From the NCBI GenBank assembly GCA_036752825.1, contig DAIORV010000085.1, forward strand, positions 1 to 9,811: a DNA stretch of 9,811 nucleotides, in the 5' to 3' direction. Origin of the DNA: UBA5177 sp002413265 (GTDB lineage: Bacteria > Chloroflexota > UBA5177). The stretch's first letter is position 1. Each line of letters begins with the position of its first letter. The notes under the pieces were generated by a model that did no database searches, was not told the origin of the DNA, and saw only the letters and a list, made by a program, of their open reading frames with translations. This document shows positions 1-6,469 of the stretch, in pieces. A program made the position numbers and the translations under genes.

Positions 1-520
1 CTACCGACCTCACGCTTATCAGGCGACCGCAGGGGAGCAAGAAGTCCGGCAAGAAGTCTTTAAATCGTTGACGGATAGCGTGATCTGCCGTAGTTCGACC
101 TTCGCGATGCCGGAAAATGTCGGAGTCAATCGACAGCTGAATCGACAGCAAGTGTCACGGGCTTCCAATTCAAGACTATCTGCGCGGGCGTCTGCTTTTG
201 AGCGGCGGCCTCGTGCTTCCACCGAGCCCAAGCAGGCGATTGCTCGGATTGCTTGGCCCGCACTCAGTGACGCCGTAGCAAATGGAGAGAGCGAACAGCA
301 GTGGCGGTTTATCTCAAAGCAGACGAGCTACGCTGGGAAGGCTTGTAATCAATGATTCCCCTAACGAACGACGACGCCGTCGTGCCTCCTCGCGGAGAGC
401 AAGAAAGGCTCTGAACAAGCCTTTGATTCGGCTTGTGGCTGGTCAACATCGCGACCATGTTGTATCTACCGAGTCGTCGTGGTCCGAGCCGCCAGATCAG
501 GTAATCAACACGGGGAGAAC
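1..520. other. Left-edge stretch without a supported gene
   Basis: I see no gene here that I can support. A plus-strand frame is open from base 2 to a stop at 353-355 (about 117 residues, no start required because it runs in from the edge). Its product is Arg/Ser/Ala-rich with no hydrophobic core, no motif and no family resemblance, so chance openness in GC-rich DNA is as likely as the tail of a gene. A minus-strand frame over 19-231 looks equally unconvincing. No tRNA-like cloverleaf, transposase fragment or clear terminator was recognised. The final bases (about 511-520) hold the ribosome-binding site of the small gene that follows. Confidence 0.4.
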
Positions 521-676
521 ATGAATCCGAACAGGCCCGTATGGGTCGCGCTAGTTATCATGGGCATACTGCTTATCGTAACGGCGTTGGGCGCGCAGCC
601 CCCACGGAAGGTGGCACTCGTGATGGGTATCGGATTTATTCTGGTGGCGGTGGTGCTGGCATTACGGGCTCGTTAA
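521..676 (+). CDS. Small two-helix membrane protein, unknown function
   Basis: A 51-residue protein beginning MNPNRPVW. Two hydrophobic stretches are visible, about residues 7-24 and 29-47, separated by a short polar turn (QPPRK) and ending in basic residues (RAR), which fits a small helical-hairpin inner-membrane protein. The ATG at 521 is chosen over upstream in-frame starts because a purine-rich GGGGAGA lies 3-9 nt before it and because the upstream extension is not hydrophobic or conserved-looking. It is the only plausible plus-strand gene in the window and converges on the minus-strand operon, with 108 nt between the stop codons. I do not recognise the family. A link to the peptide operon is not implied by orientation. 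Confidence 0.5.
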   Translation: MNPNRPVWVALVIMGILLIVTALGAQPPRKVALVMGIGFILVAVVLALRAR

Positions 677-784
677 CCGGAATAGGCTGGATACTGCTCC
701 GCACCTGCCCAAGTCGCAAACCAACTCAAATTGGTGAGCTCATCTGAATTCGTGCCCTCCGGCCGCACCGAACGTCATGACGGA

Positions 785-1462
785 TTAGCGCGCCGCGACG
801 CGGGACAACGATTCTAAAACCGCCCACTGCCCCAGCGTCAGAACCGCCCAGCACGTGATGGCCGCTTTTGTCGCGGTGAGGCGCCTTTCTCCAGCCCATA
901 CAATTGCACAGGCGATTGTGATAACCCACGCGCACTCAATCGGGTTAATCCGGTTGAGCAAATTTGCAAAAGCGGTCGGTATCTGATGAGAGTCAAACAC
1001 CAGGCTGCCGAGCGATAGCGGCGTCCTCGCCATCTCCGCGGCCGATATCGGTCCCACAATCCGCAACAGCGTCACGACATGCGCGGCTTCGCCCGTGACA
1101 AGCACGAGCGCCCCCAGGGTTGTGGCCTTTACGGAATGCGCAAGTGTGACCGGGTGCCCTGCTACGAGCAACAGTCCCTGCAGCAACAGCGCAACTCCCA
1201 CAATGCGGATGCACGCTACAACTACAACGAAAACGGCATGTGCAGCCTTCACACTAGTAGGCGTCAGCATCGGCCTGATCTGGCCCGACCTGCCGTGGGC
1301 GAGCGTAGCCTGAATGAGGCGCAGCGAATCTGCCGTAATCACGCGGTTGTCGAAAACGTATCCAACGGCAATCTCGATGCTCAGAATCGCACCGATGGCC
1401 ACGCAAAGCCTGCCAGCGCTCCAAGGCTCCCTTAGCCAGGTTGGAACGGTCAAGCTGCGCAT
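785..1462 (-). CDS. Polytopic membrane protein at operon end; candidate immunity/accessory factor
   Basis: A 225-residue protein with about five predicted membrane segments, near residues 16-37, 74-102, 113-136, 177-192 and 199-217. The spacing, with a polar stretch before the last two helices (around PTAFANLLNRINPIE), recalls bacterial Yip1-like five-helix proteins, but no diagnostic residue is visible and the match is an impression only. The ATG at 1462 is the first Met in the frame. It lies inside the end of the C39 exporter gene (13-nt overlap, 1450-1462) and has no good ribosome-binding site, so translation is probably coupled. As the last cistron of a peptide-export operon, a polytopic protein of this size is a natural candidate for self-immunity or an export accessory. 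That role is inferred from position alone. Confidence 0.75.
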   Translation of the reverse strand: MRSLTVPTWLREPWSAGRLCVAIGAILSIEIAVGYVFDNRVITADSLRLIQATLAHGRSGQIRPMLTPTSVKAAHAVFVVVVACIRIVGVALLLQGLLLVAGHPVTLAHSVKATTLGALVLVTGEAAHVVTLLRIVGPISAAEMARTPLSLGSLVFDSHQIPTAFANLLNRINPIECAWVITIACAIVWAGERRLTATKAAITCWAVLTLGQWAVLESLSRVAAR

Positions 1463-3774
1463 GATTCTGTCAGACGATTGTCGCTTGCAACAGCAAACGG
1501 GTCGGTGGTGTGCATCGCATGATCGAGATCAGTTCCGCAATGCGAGGAAGCCTCAGGAGTCGACTCATGAAGTCCTCCTGCCTCGAAGCGGTAAACGCGC
1601 GATGCAAGACGCAACAGCGACGCATCATGTGAAATGACAAGCACAGCATGCTCGCACGCATAGCGATCCAGGAGCCTCACTGTGAGCCCACGGCACTCGC
1701 GATCCATCGCATTTACTGCTTCATCCACAATTAATACGGCTGGAATCCCATACAGCGCTCGCAGCAAGGCGACGACCTGGCGTTCGCCGGCTGAGAGCTG
1801 GCGACCCATCTCACCTACTGGGGTCGCCAGCCCCAGATCAAACCGGCTCAGGAACGGTCCGAACCCGAGCGATATGGCCCATTCCGTCAAGGGTACCTCA
1901 GTGGACGGAGAGCGGCCCAATGTGATGTTCATCGCTAAAGAATCCGCGAAAACGGACGCATTGTCCGGCACCACCGCGATGGCGCGCCGAAGCGCGGGTA
2001 GCGGTATTTTGGAGGAGTCCTCGCCATCGATGAGCAACACTCCCGCAGACAGCGGATATTTCCTTTGCAGTACTTTGGCAAGGGTACTCTTGCCGGTTCC
2101 GCTCGCCCCCGTGATTGCTGTGATGCGACCTATCGGCACGACGAGATCAACGTTCGAAAAAATGGGATCGCTGGTGGGCCACGCGAAAGCACCTGCTTGG
2201 ATGGCGACTTGCGAATGAATAGGATGCGGTTTCCACATGGGCGGCGTTAAGTTCCCAACTGCGTCGGGGTACTCCGCATCCGCGGCATCGACATCCATGA
2301 GGCGGCTGATACCAGCTATTGCCGACTGCACCGCGCCTTGGGCATCTACCAAGCGGACAATTGCCGGAACTACGGTGGCGAGCATGGCATAGCTGGCTAG
2401 CATTTCGCCGAGCCGAGCCTGTCCACGAAGTACCAGCACTGCGCCCATCCCCAAGCCAGCGACGATCATCGCGCCGCCGACCGCTTCCGCTATCGCATTG
2501 CCAACCGCCTGTGTCAACCCGCTGACGGCGAGCGCACGCTGATATCGTTGGACGCATTGCGACAGGCGTGCCGCAAACCACGCGCCGACGTCGTAGCCTC
2601 TGACTTCCTGGACGCCTCGAAGGGTGTCTGTATAGGCGCTTTCCAGATTTGCAAACGCCGCAATAACCATCCGCTGCTGCGAGCTAAATCGCCGGCTCAC
2701 GACGATTATGATGCCGGTGTACGCGGCGCCGCCGATGACCAGCAGCGGCAAGAGCCGCGGAGTGATAAGGCCGATATAAGCGACAGCGCCAAGAATAACG
2801 ACGCCATCCAGGAGCGCTGTCGCGGCCAGCCGACCCAACGCGGCCTGAACGCGCGTCGTATCTTGCAGGCGCGAGGTCAGATCTCCCATCGTTCGCGACT
2901 CGAAATACCCGGCGGGCAGGGAGAGAAGCTGCTCGCCCAGGCGTTGTCCAAAGTCCCGTCCGACGGATTCGCTCCAGGCGATCAGGAACCGCTGTCGAAG
3001 CACCCCGATGGCAGCGCGAATTAGCTGCACAGCGAGTAGGAGGACAGCGAAATTCACCACCTGCGATTCCCGGCCTGCAGGAATCACGTCGTCGATCAAC
3101 CACTGAATCCCGACGGAGGTCGTCAACGCCAGAAGCGTGTAAAGGACGCCAGTGAAGACGGTCTGGGTCATCCATGGCTGGAAACGCCAGCACCTGCCGA
3201 GAAGCCATTGCCAGGCGGATGGTTGCCTGTCGCGCTTGAGATCAGACCGAGCAGTCAGGAGAAGCACCGTACCGCATTGCCACTGCGCATTGAAATGTGC
3301 GGATGACCAGACGCAGACTCCCATCGCAGGATCGCCCAGCAGGACAAATCGCTTTGCGACGTGAGCAACTACAACGAAGTGATCGCCTCCCGTAGAACTG
3401 CGAATATGCGCGATTGCTGGCAGCGGCTCACGACCGAGTTCTTCGAGTGTACCGACGGCGCCGGACGCGTCGAAGCCGATTTCCTCCGCGGCGAGTCCCA
3501 ATCCCGCCAGGGATGTGCCGCGTACCGAAGTACCCGCTGCCGCCCGAACCGCTGCGAACTTCGCGTCGCCGCCAACGAACCGGAGAGCCCATAGCAATGC
3601 GCTCGGGCCGCAATCAATCCGATCAAATTGCCGAACAACGGTGCGACGCAGCCGCCAATACGCGCCGGCGAACACAGTGATACGATGGGCCACTTCGAGA
3701 ACGGCCCGTGGTGAAGGTCCCTTGTATCTCGACTCGCGGGGACGAACGACAGATGCCCGGCTAGCACTCGTCAC
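1450..3774 (-). CDS. Peptidase-C39 domain ABC exporter (double-glycine leader processing transporter)
   Basis: A 774-residue single-chain bacteriocin-type exporter, with domains in the classic order. The N-terminal C39 protease (about 46-175) has Gln49 six residues before the nucleophile Cys55 (Q-F-D-R-I-D-C-G), His132 in GGDHF and Asp148 in LGDP, so the full catalytic set is visible. The transmembrane region spans about 200-490. The ATPase has Walker A GASGTGKST (556-564), signature LSAGE (660-664, canonical LSGGQ), Walker B LIVDE with Asp684/Glu685, D-loop near Asp691 and His716. The Q-loop position reads VPDNASVF, so the usual Gln is Asp604. About 40 extra C-terminal residues follow the ATPase. 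The family cleaves after Gly-Gly of leader peptides and exports the core through the inner membrane. The start is GTG, overlapping the upstream ATPase stop as GTGA. The two small GG-leader genes upstream are its likely substrates. Confidence 0.96.
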   Translation of the reverse strand: MTSASRASVVRPRESRYKGPSPRAVLEVAHRITVFAGAYWRLRRTVVRQFDRIDCGPSALLWALRFVGGDAKFAAVRAAAGTSVRGTSLAGLGLAAEEIGFDASGAVGTLEELGREPLPAIAHIRSSTGGDHFVVVAHVAKRFVLLGDPAMGVCVWSSAHFNAQWQCGTVLLLTARSDLKRDRQPSAWQWLLGRCWRFQPWMTQTVFTGVLYTLLALTTSVGIQWLIDDVIPAGRESQVVNFAVLLLAVQLIRAAIGVLRQRFLIAWSESVGRDFGQRLGEQLLSLPAGYFESRTMGDLTSRLQDTTRVQAALGRLAATALLDGVVILGAVAYIGLITPRLLPLLVIGGAAYTGIIIVVSRRFSSQQRMVIAAFANLESAYTDTLRGVQEVRGYDVGAWFAARLSQCVQRYQRALAVSGLTQAVGNAIAEAVGGAMIVAGLGMGAVLVLRGQARLGEMLASYAMLATVVPAIVRLVDAQGAVQSAIAGISRLMDVDAADAEYPDAVGNLTPPMWKPHPIHSQVAIQAGAFAWPTSDPIFSNVDLVVPIGRITAITGASGTGKSTLAKVLQRKYPLSAGVLLIDGEDSSKIPLPALRRAIAVVPDNASVFADSLAMNITLGRSPSTEVPLTEWAISLGFGPFLSRFDLGLATPVGEMGRQLSAGERQVVALLRALYGIPAVLIVDEAVNAMDRECRGLTVRLLDRYACEHAVLVISHDASLLRLASRVYRFEAGGLHESTPEASSHCGTDLDHAMHTTDPFAVASDNRLTESCAA

Positions 3775-4493
3775 AATGGGCGACTCGCTCGGCCTGCTGC
3801 AGCGCGCGGCCTCGTGGTCAAGCCGACATTTGCTCCGGTGCGCACAGTACCGTTACCAACTTCAAGCACGACGTCTGTAGTCCGCGCGCCGTAGGCCGTT
3901 TGCTCGTGTACAGCGCTCAGAACGATACAACCCTCGACGGCGAGAGCAGCGGTATCTTCCTCCCAGTGTGTACGCGATGCCGAATCGAGGCCGTCGAGCG
4001 GCTCGTCAGCGAGCAGTAATGCGGGTCGTATCAAAAGCGCCGTGATCAATTGGATCTTTCGCCGAGTTCCGCGCGATAATGTGCCAGCGGGCATGCCACT
4101 GAAGGTCTCCATGCCATACCGTCGCTCCAGGCGATCGTACGCGTCCGCGCTCCATGGGCGCCGCATAAATGCAAGAACAAACCGGGCATTTTCTCGAGCG
4201 GTGAGATATTCGAAGAGATCGAAATCAGCTCCGATAGAGGCGACCCGGGATCGCAGGTCTCCGATAGGCTGCCCGAGAAGCGTTATGTGTCCAGCCTGAA
4301 AAGGCAGGCGACCCGCGATGGCATTGAGCAGCGTGCTTTTGCCACAACCGTTGGGACCTACGAGCGCGGCACGTGATCCCCGGTGCAGCGAAAAAACCAC
4401 ATCCCTGAGCACCGGCTGCTCCGCTCGGGAGTACCCGATGGTGACATGGGACACATCAAGCGATTGCGACAGACGGTCGGGCGTGTCACCCAT
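3771..4493 (-). CDS. ABC transporter ATP-binding protein
   Basis: A 240-residue stand-alone ATPase subunit. Walker A is GPNGCGKST (46-54), the signature is LSRGT (139-143), Walker B is LLLADEP with Asp163/Glu164, the D-loop is GLD ending at Asp170, and the switch His is 196 (VLSAVHE). The Q-loop region reads GADFDLFEYLTARE with no Gln, as in some exporter ATPases that pair with ABC-2-like permeases. The frame is open further upstream to 4661, but the ATG at 4493 is preferred: it starts the protein just before the first strand of the fold and overlaps the permease stop by only 8 nt, whereas the longer version would add 56 residues lying inside the permease gene. It probably energises the permease encoded immediately upstream. 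Whether that pump exports the peptides or protects the cell from them cannot be told from sequence. Confidence 0.93.
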   Translation of the reverse strand: MGDTPDRLSQSLDVSHVTIGYSRAEQPVLRDVVFSLHRGSRAALVGPNGCGKSTLLNAIAGRLPFQAGHITLLGQPIGDLRSRVASIGADFDLFEYLTARENARFVLAFMRRPWSADAYDRLERRYGMETFSGMPAGTLSRGTRRKIQLITALLIRPALLLADEPLDGLDSASRTHWEEDTAALAVEGCIVLSAVHEQTAYGARTTDVVLEVGNGTVRTGANVGLTTRPRAAAGRASRPL

Positions 4494-5769
4494 AAATTGT
4501 CTTGGGAAAGCGGTGCGAAATTGCGTGTTGCGCCAGTGGAGCGACCACGCGCGCGTTACACAGCAGAACGAGAAGCGCGGCCACAATGAGACCGGATAAG
4601 CCGAAAACGTGCTGCACATACGCCACAGCGGCAGCGACAGAGAGATAGATAAGACCAGCAATCTTGGGTGTGGCGGCCCTCATGTTGTCCCACTGACTAA
4701 AGCGAAGGAGCTTCGGCTCCGGCCACGCAACCGAAAGCAACAGGGCACACGGCAGCAGGAGCTCAACGGTGAGCACTAGCGCAGCCGCGAATCCAGCGGC
4801 AGCCAGCCACGAATAGAGCAGAAGAAGGCGGAAAAAAACTGCAACGCCGAGTGCGTAGCTGATCCACGCGTACATCCGCTGGCGACGCCATGCGTATTCC
4901 GCAGTCGCCGCGGCGTCTCTGACGTAGAGGGGCATCCCGGAGGACTCGGTGCCGAAAAGATTGAAACAGATTCGACTATATGGTAGCACACAGAAAATTG
5001 GGAGACCCCACGATAGCCGAGCCGGATCCCCATGTAGTTGACCGGACTGAAGCACTATAAAGAGAAGTCCGATTGCGACAAGCGAATTGAGGGCGAGATA
5101 AACGCGGTCGGACTGAAAGTACGTGATGCAGGCTACTTCCTTGGAAAGCAGCACGTCAGCTTCGACGCTGCGTGGTGTCGACCGGCGCGACATAGCGATC
5201 ACTGCGTTCCCTCGCCAGGCCCCGATCATGGAAGCTCCAAGGAATCCGGCCCAAAACAGGATTACGATGCTCGGCGGGGGCGCAACCGCAAGGAGCGCCA
5301 GCGCACATACGCCGGCTACCGCATGCGCGAAAGGCCATCTCATTCCTATGAGACTGACCACGTAGCACACGACGGCGATCAGGAATCCGTGCCACCCCCA
5401 CAGGAGCGCCAAAATCAGCGTTACAAAAACGACGCGGAGAGTAAAAGCAGAGTACCACACCCACCGTATAAACCAGTTGGGAAACGACCAAAAGCGCGCG
5501 TATGGGTCAGCGGGCAGCGGCTCGGCCAGATTGATACCGAGTTGCGCGAGTGCGACAACGCCAAGAACAGCACCGCTAATAATCTGATGGACTGGCAAGG
5601 CAACCAATGAAGAACCGACAACAATGGCGCCCGTTTTCAGCATCCATACGACCTGCAGTACACGCAGCGAGAAAATGATCTTGAGCGTGTCCCATACAAA
5701 AAGGAACGGCTCGGCACGCTTCCGACGCCAATGTTCCCGTGCTCTGACAATCAAATATTGTTGTACCAT
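4486..5769 (-). CDS. ABC transporter permease, multi-spanning membrane protein
   Basis: A 427-residue hydrophobic protein with roughly ten membrane segments, near 46-82 (one or two helices), 107-125, 127-144, 147-164, 167-183, 225-243, 299-319, 321-347, 371-388 and 391-411. The N-terminal about 35 residues are basic and cytoplasmic-looking. In the middle, around residues 270-284, the sequence FNLFGTESSGMPLY resembles the N-x-FG-x-(D/E)-x-x-G segment of large ABC-2/EcsB-like permeases. This is a recalled resemblance, not a search result. The ATG at 5769 has a GGAG about 10 nt upstream. The gene opens the overlapping transporter block and shares 8 nt with the ATPase gene, a pairing typical of a two-component exporter. 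Possible roles are immunity against the two peptides or a second export route. Confidence 0.85.
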   Translation of the reverse strand: MVQQYLIVRAREHWRRKRAEPFLFVWDTLKIIFSLRVLQVVWMLKTGAIVVGSSLVALPVHQIISGAVLGVVALAQLGINLAEPLPADPYARFWSFPNWFIRWVWYSAFTLRVVFVTLILALLWGWHGFLIAVVCYVVSLIGMRWPFAHAVAGVCALALLAVAPPPSIVILFWAGFLGASMIGAWRGNAVIAMSRRSTPRSVEADVLLSKEVACITYFQSDRVYLALNSLVAIGLLFIVLQSGQLHGDPARLSWGLPIFCVLPYSRICFNLFGTESSGMPLYVRDAAATAEYAWRRQRMYAWISYALGVAVFFRLLLLYSWLAAAGFAAALVLTVELLLPCALLLSVAWPEPKLLRFSQWDNMRAATPKIAGLIYLSVAAAVAYVQHVFGLSGLIVAALLVLLCNARVVAPLAQHAISHRFPKTIYG

Positions 5770-5888
5770 GTAGCGCAGACTCCGGGATGGTTCTAGTCAA
5801 ACCCTTTGAATCGTGAAACACTCCCTCGTGGAGAGAGGCGAGGACAGATCTGCCTTCGCCCCATCCTCACGCTAGGGTAACGGCACTA

Positions 5889-6044
5889 TTACCAGCAGTA
5901 GATGGCATACGCCAGCAGCATCCCTGCCGCAATCAGCTCAAATCCTGTTAGCGCCATAGCGGCGGCTCCAGCAAGCAGGTTGGAGCAGTCATCGACCATT
6001 CCGCCGCGCAAAGACTGTAATGTTGCAATAGGGACGCGTTTCAT
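5889..6044 (-). CDS. Double-glycine precursor peptide B (bacteriocin-like)
   Basis: A 51-residue precursor. The leader is MKRVPIATLQSLRGG, ending at Gly14-Gly15, with Leu12 at -4, Leu9 at -7 and Val4 at -12, the hydrophobic pattern of class II leaders recognised by C39 peptidases, though shorter than most. The predicted 36-residue core begins MVDDC and is mostly hydrophobic. It has three acidic residues and no Lys or Arg, a block IAAGMLLAY, and Cys at core positions 5 and 35. The ATG at 6044 is chosen because AAGGAG lies 6 nt upstream. The in-frame ATG two codons earlier abuts that site, and the longer frame back to 6137 is not leader-like. It is homologous to the peptide encoded just upstream and lies 119 nt before the permease gene. 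Function as an antimicrobial or signal peptide is inferred. Confidence 0.85.
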   Translation of the reverse strand: MKRVPIATLQSLRGGMVDDCSNLLAGAAAMALTGFELIAAGMLLAYAIYCW

Positions 6045-6050
6045 GGACAT

Positions 6051-6056
6051 CTCCTT
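6051..6056 (-). promoter_or_regulatory. Shine-Dalgarno site of peptide B
   Basis: AAGGAG on the minus strand, with a 6-nt spacer to the ATG at 6044. It decides the start codon: the alternative ATG at 6050 would have no spacer at all. Confidence 0.85.
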
Positions 6057-6137
6057 AAGAGGGAAGGATCCGGTTGGTGCGAAGTGAATGGCACGGATAT
6101 CCCGTGTGGACGTCGCACTACATCCACGCGAACGCAT

Positions 6138-6176
6138 TCACGCAGTATTCCCGCGAAGGAGAGGAGCCACGCGCAT
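6138..6176 (-). other. 12-codon mini-ORF between the two peptide genes
   Basis: On the minus strand an ATG at 6176 begins MRVAPLLRGNTA and stops at TGA (6138-6140). A GGAGG lies only 2 nt upstream, too close for ideal initiation. The product has a faint likeness to the leader of peptide A (MKRVALQQLRGT), sharing the VA...LRG pattern. It sits inside the loop and 3' arm of the hairpin over 6140-6208. It could be a regulatory leader ORF, a decayed remnant of a third precursor gene, or chance. Confidence 0.2.
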
Positions 6177-6208
6177 CCCCTCCGACGGGTAGCCGGGAAT
6201 TACTGCGT
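6140..6208 (-). promoter_or_regulatory. Long hairpin between the two peptide genes
   Basis: An inverted repeat: 6194-6208 (cgggaattactgcgt on the plus strand) is the reverse complement of 6140-6153 (acgcagtattcccg) apart from one extra base. In the minus-strand transcript this gives 8 + 6 base pairs around a single bulged A, with a 40-nt loop. It starts 11 nt after the stop codon of peptide A. No U-tract follows, so it does not look like an efficient intrinsic terminator. It more likely stabilises or processes the peptide A message, or tunes expression between the two peptides and the export genes. Confidence 0.6.
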
Positions 6209-6219
6209 ACCGTTTATTC

Positions 6220-6378
6220 CTAGCAGCCGAGCATCCAATAAGCCAATCCGAGGCCAGCTGCAATCTCCACTTGCCCGCACGCAAAGGCGGCGTACATCGA
6301 TACGATAATGGCACCGCACGTGTCAGGTACCATTCCGCCCATCGTGCCCCGTAACTGTTGGAGCGCCACACGTTTCAT
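6220..6378 (-). CDS. Double-glycine precursor peptide A (bacteriocin-like)
   Basis: A 52-residue precursor, small enough to be missed by a length cutoff. The leader is MKRVALQQLRGTMGG, ending at Gly14-Gly15, with Leu9 at -7 and Val4 at -12. Position -4 is Thr, less typical. The predicted 37-residue core begins MVPDTC, has only Asp and Glu as charges, a block EIAAGLGLAY, and Cys at core positions 6, 19 and 37 (the last residue). Aligned with peptide B using one gap, the cores share M1, V2, D4, C6, G20, the IAAG block, and L/A/Y at 30-32. The ATG at 6378 has GGAGG 8 nt upstream, and the stop is TAG. It is first of the pair, 102 nt after the regulator stop, and is probably matured by the C39 exporter of the same block. 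Function is inferred. Confidence 0.85.
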   Translation of the reverse strand: MKRVALQQLRGTMGGMVPDTCGAIIVSMYAAFACGQVEIAAGLGLAYWMLGC

Positions 6379-6386
6379 GATCAGTA

Positions 6387-6391
6387 CCTCC
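6387..6391 (-). promoter_or_regulatory. Shine-Dalgarno site of peptide A
   Basis: GGAGG on the minus strand, with an 8-nt spacer to the ATG at 6378. It is a strong site and supports this short frame being a real gene. Confidence 0.85.
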
Positions 6392-6408
6392 GTTTGAGGA
6401 CATCAAAC

Positions 6409-6432
6409 TGGACCTTCCACCTGCAAGGTCCA
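6409..6432 (-). promoter_or_regulatory. Perfect inverted repeat upstream of peptide A
   Basis: TGGACCTT (6409-6416) and AAGGTCCA (6425-6432) are perfect 8-bp inverted arms around an 8-nt spacer, ending about 18 nt upstream of the peptide A ribosome-binding site. It may be a dyad operator or a hairpin in the 5' untranslated leader of the peptide transcript. No promoter boxes could be assigned with confidence, so the two cannot be separated. Confidence 0.55.
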
Positions 6433-6469
6433 AAGGCTAGCAAATCACGTTCGCGACACAACAACCCTT

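Noticed and set aside
720..735. ACCAA-CTCAAA-TTGGT as terminator of the peptide operon
   Set aside because: The stem is only 5 bp and AT-rich, and the following minus-strand bases (TTGCG) are not a T-run. The nearby 10-bp palindrome CGTCATGACG (773-782) is likewise not a terminator.
1682..3024. Plus-strand open frames of 178 and 158 codons (1682-2218 and 2548-3024)
   Set aside because: They lie opposite the C39 exporter gene, have low-complexity Arg/Ser-rich products without motifs, and are explained as GC-rich antisense shadows.
3771..4661. Longer 296-residue version of the stand-alone ATPase
   Set aside because: Its extra 56 residues are the permease gene read in another frame. The ATG at 4493, just before the ATPase fold, gives a normal-length protein with an 8-nt overlap.
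5038..5610. Plus-strand open frame of 190 codons
   Set aside because: It is antisense to the permease gene, and its charged, repetitive composition with no hydrophobic core or domain indicates a shadow frame.
5770..5888. A third small peptide between peptide B and the permease
   Set aside because: The longest start-to-stop frame is about 23 codons (MGRRQI...), basic rather than hydrophobic, without a Gly-Gly leader or spaced ribosome-binding site.
5889..6137. Longer 82-residue version of peptide B
   Set aside because: The ATG at 6044 has an ideal AAGGAG at 6 nt and gives the same leader pattern as peptide A; the extension has no such support.
6138..6371. 77-codon minus-strand frame over the first peptide gene
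   Set aside because: It overlaps peptide A in another frame, lacks a ribosome-binding site, and peptide A is clearly homologous to peptide B.
5889..6378. Lanthipeptide, lasso peptide or sactipeptide precursors
   Set aside because: No modification or cyclisation enzyme is present in the window, the leaders are of the short double-glycine type, and the cores are poor in Ser/Thr.
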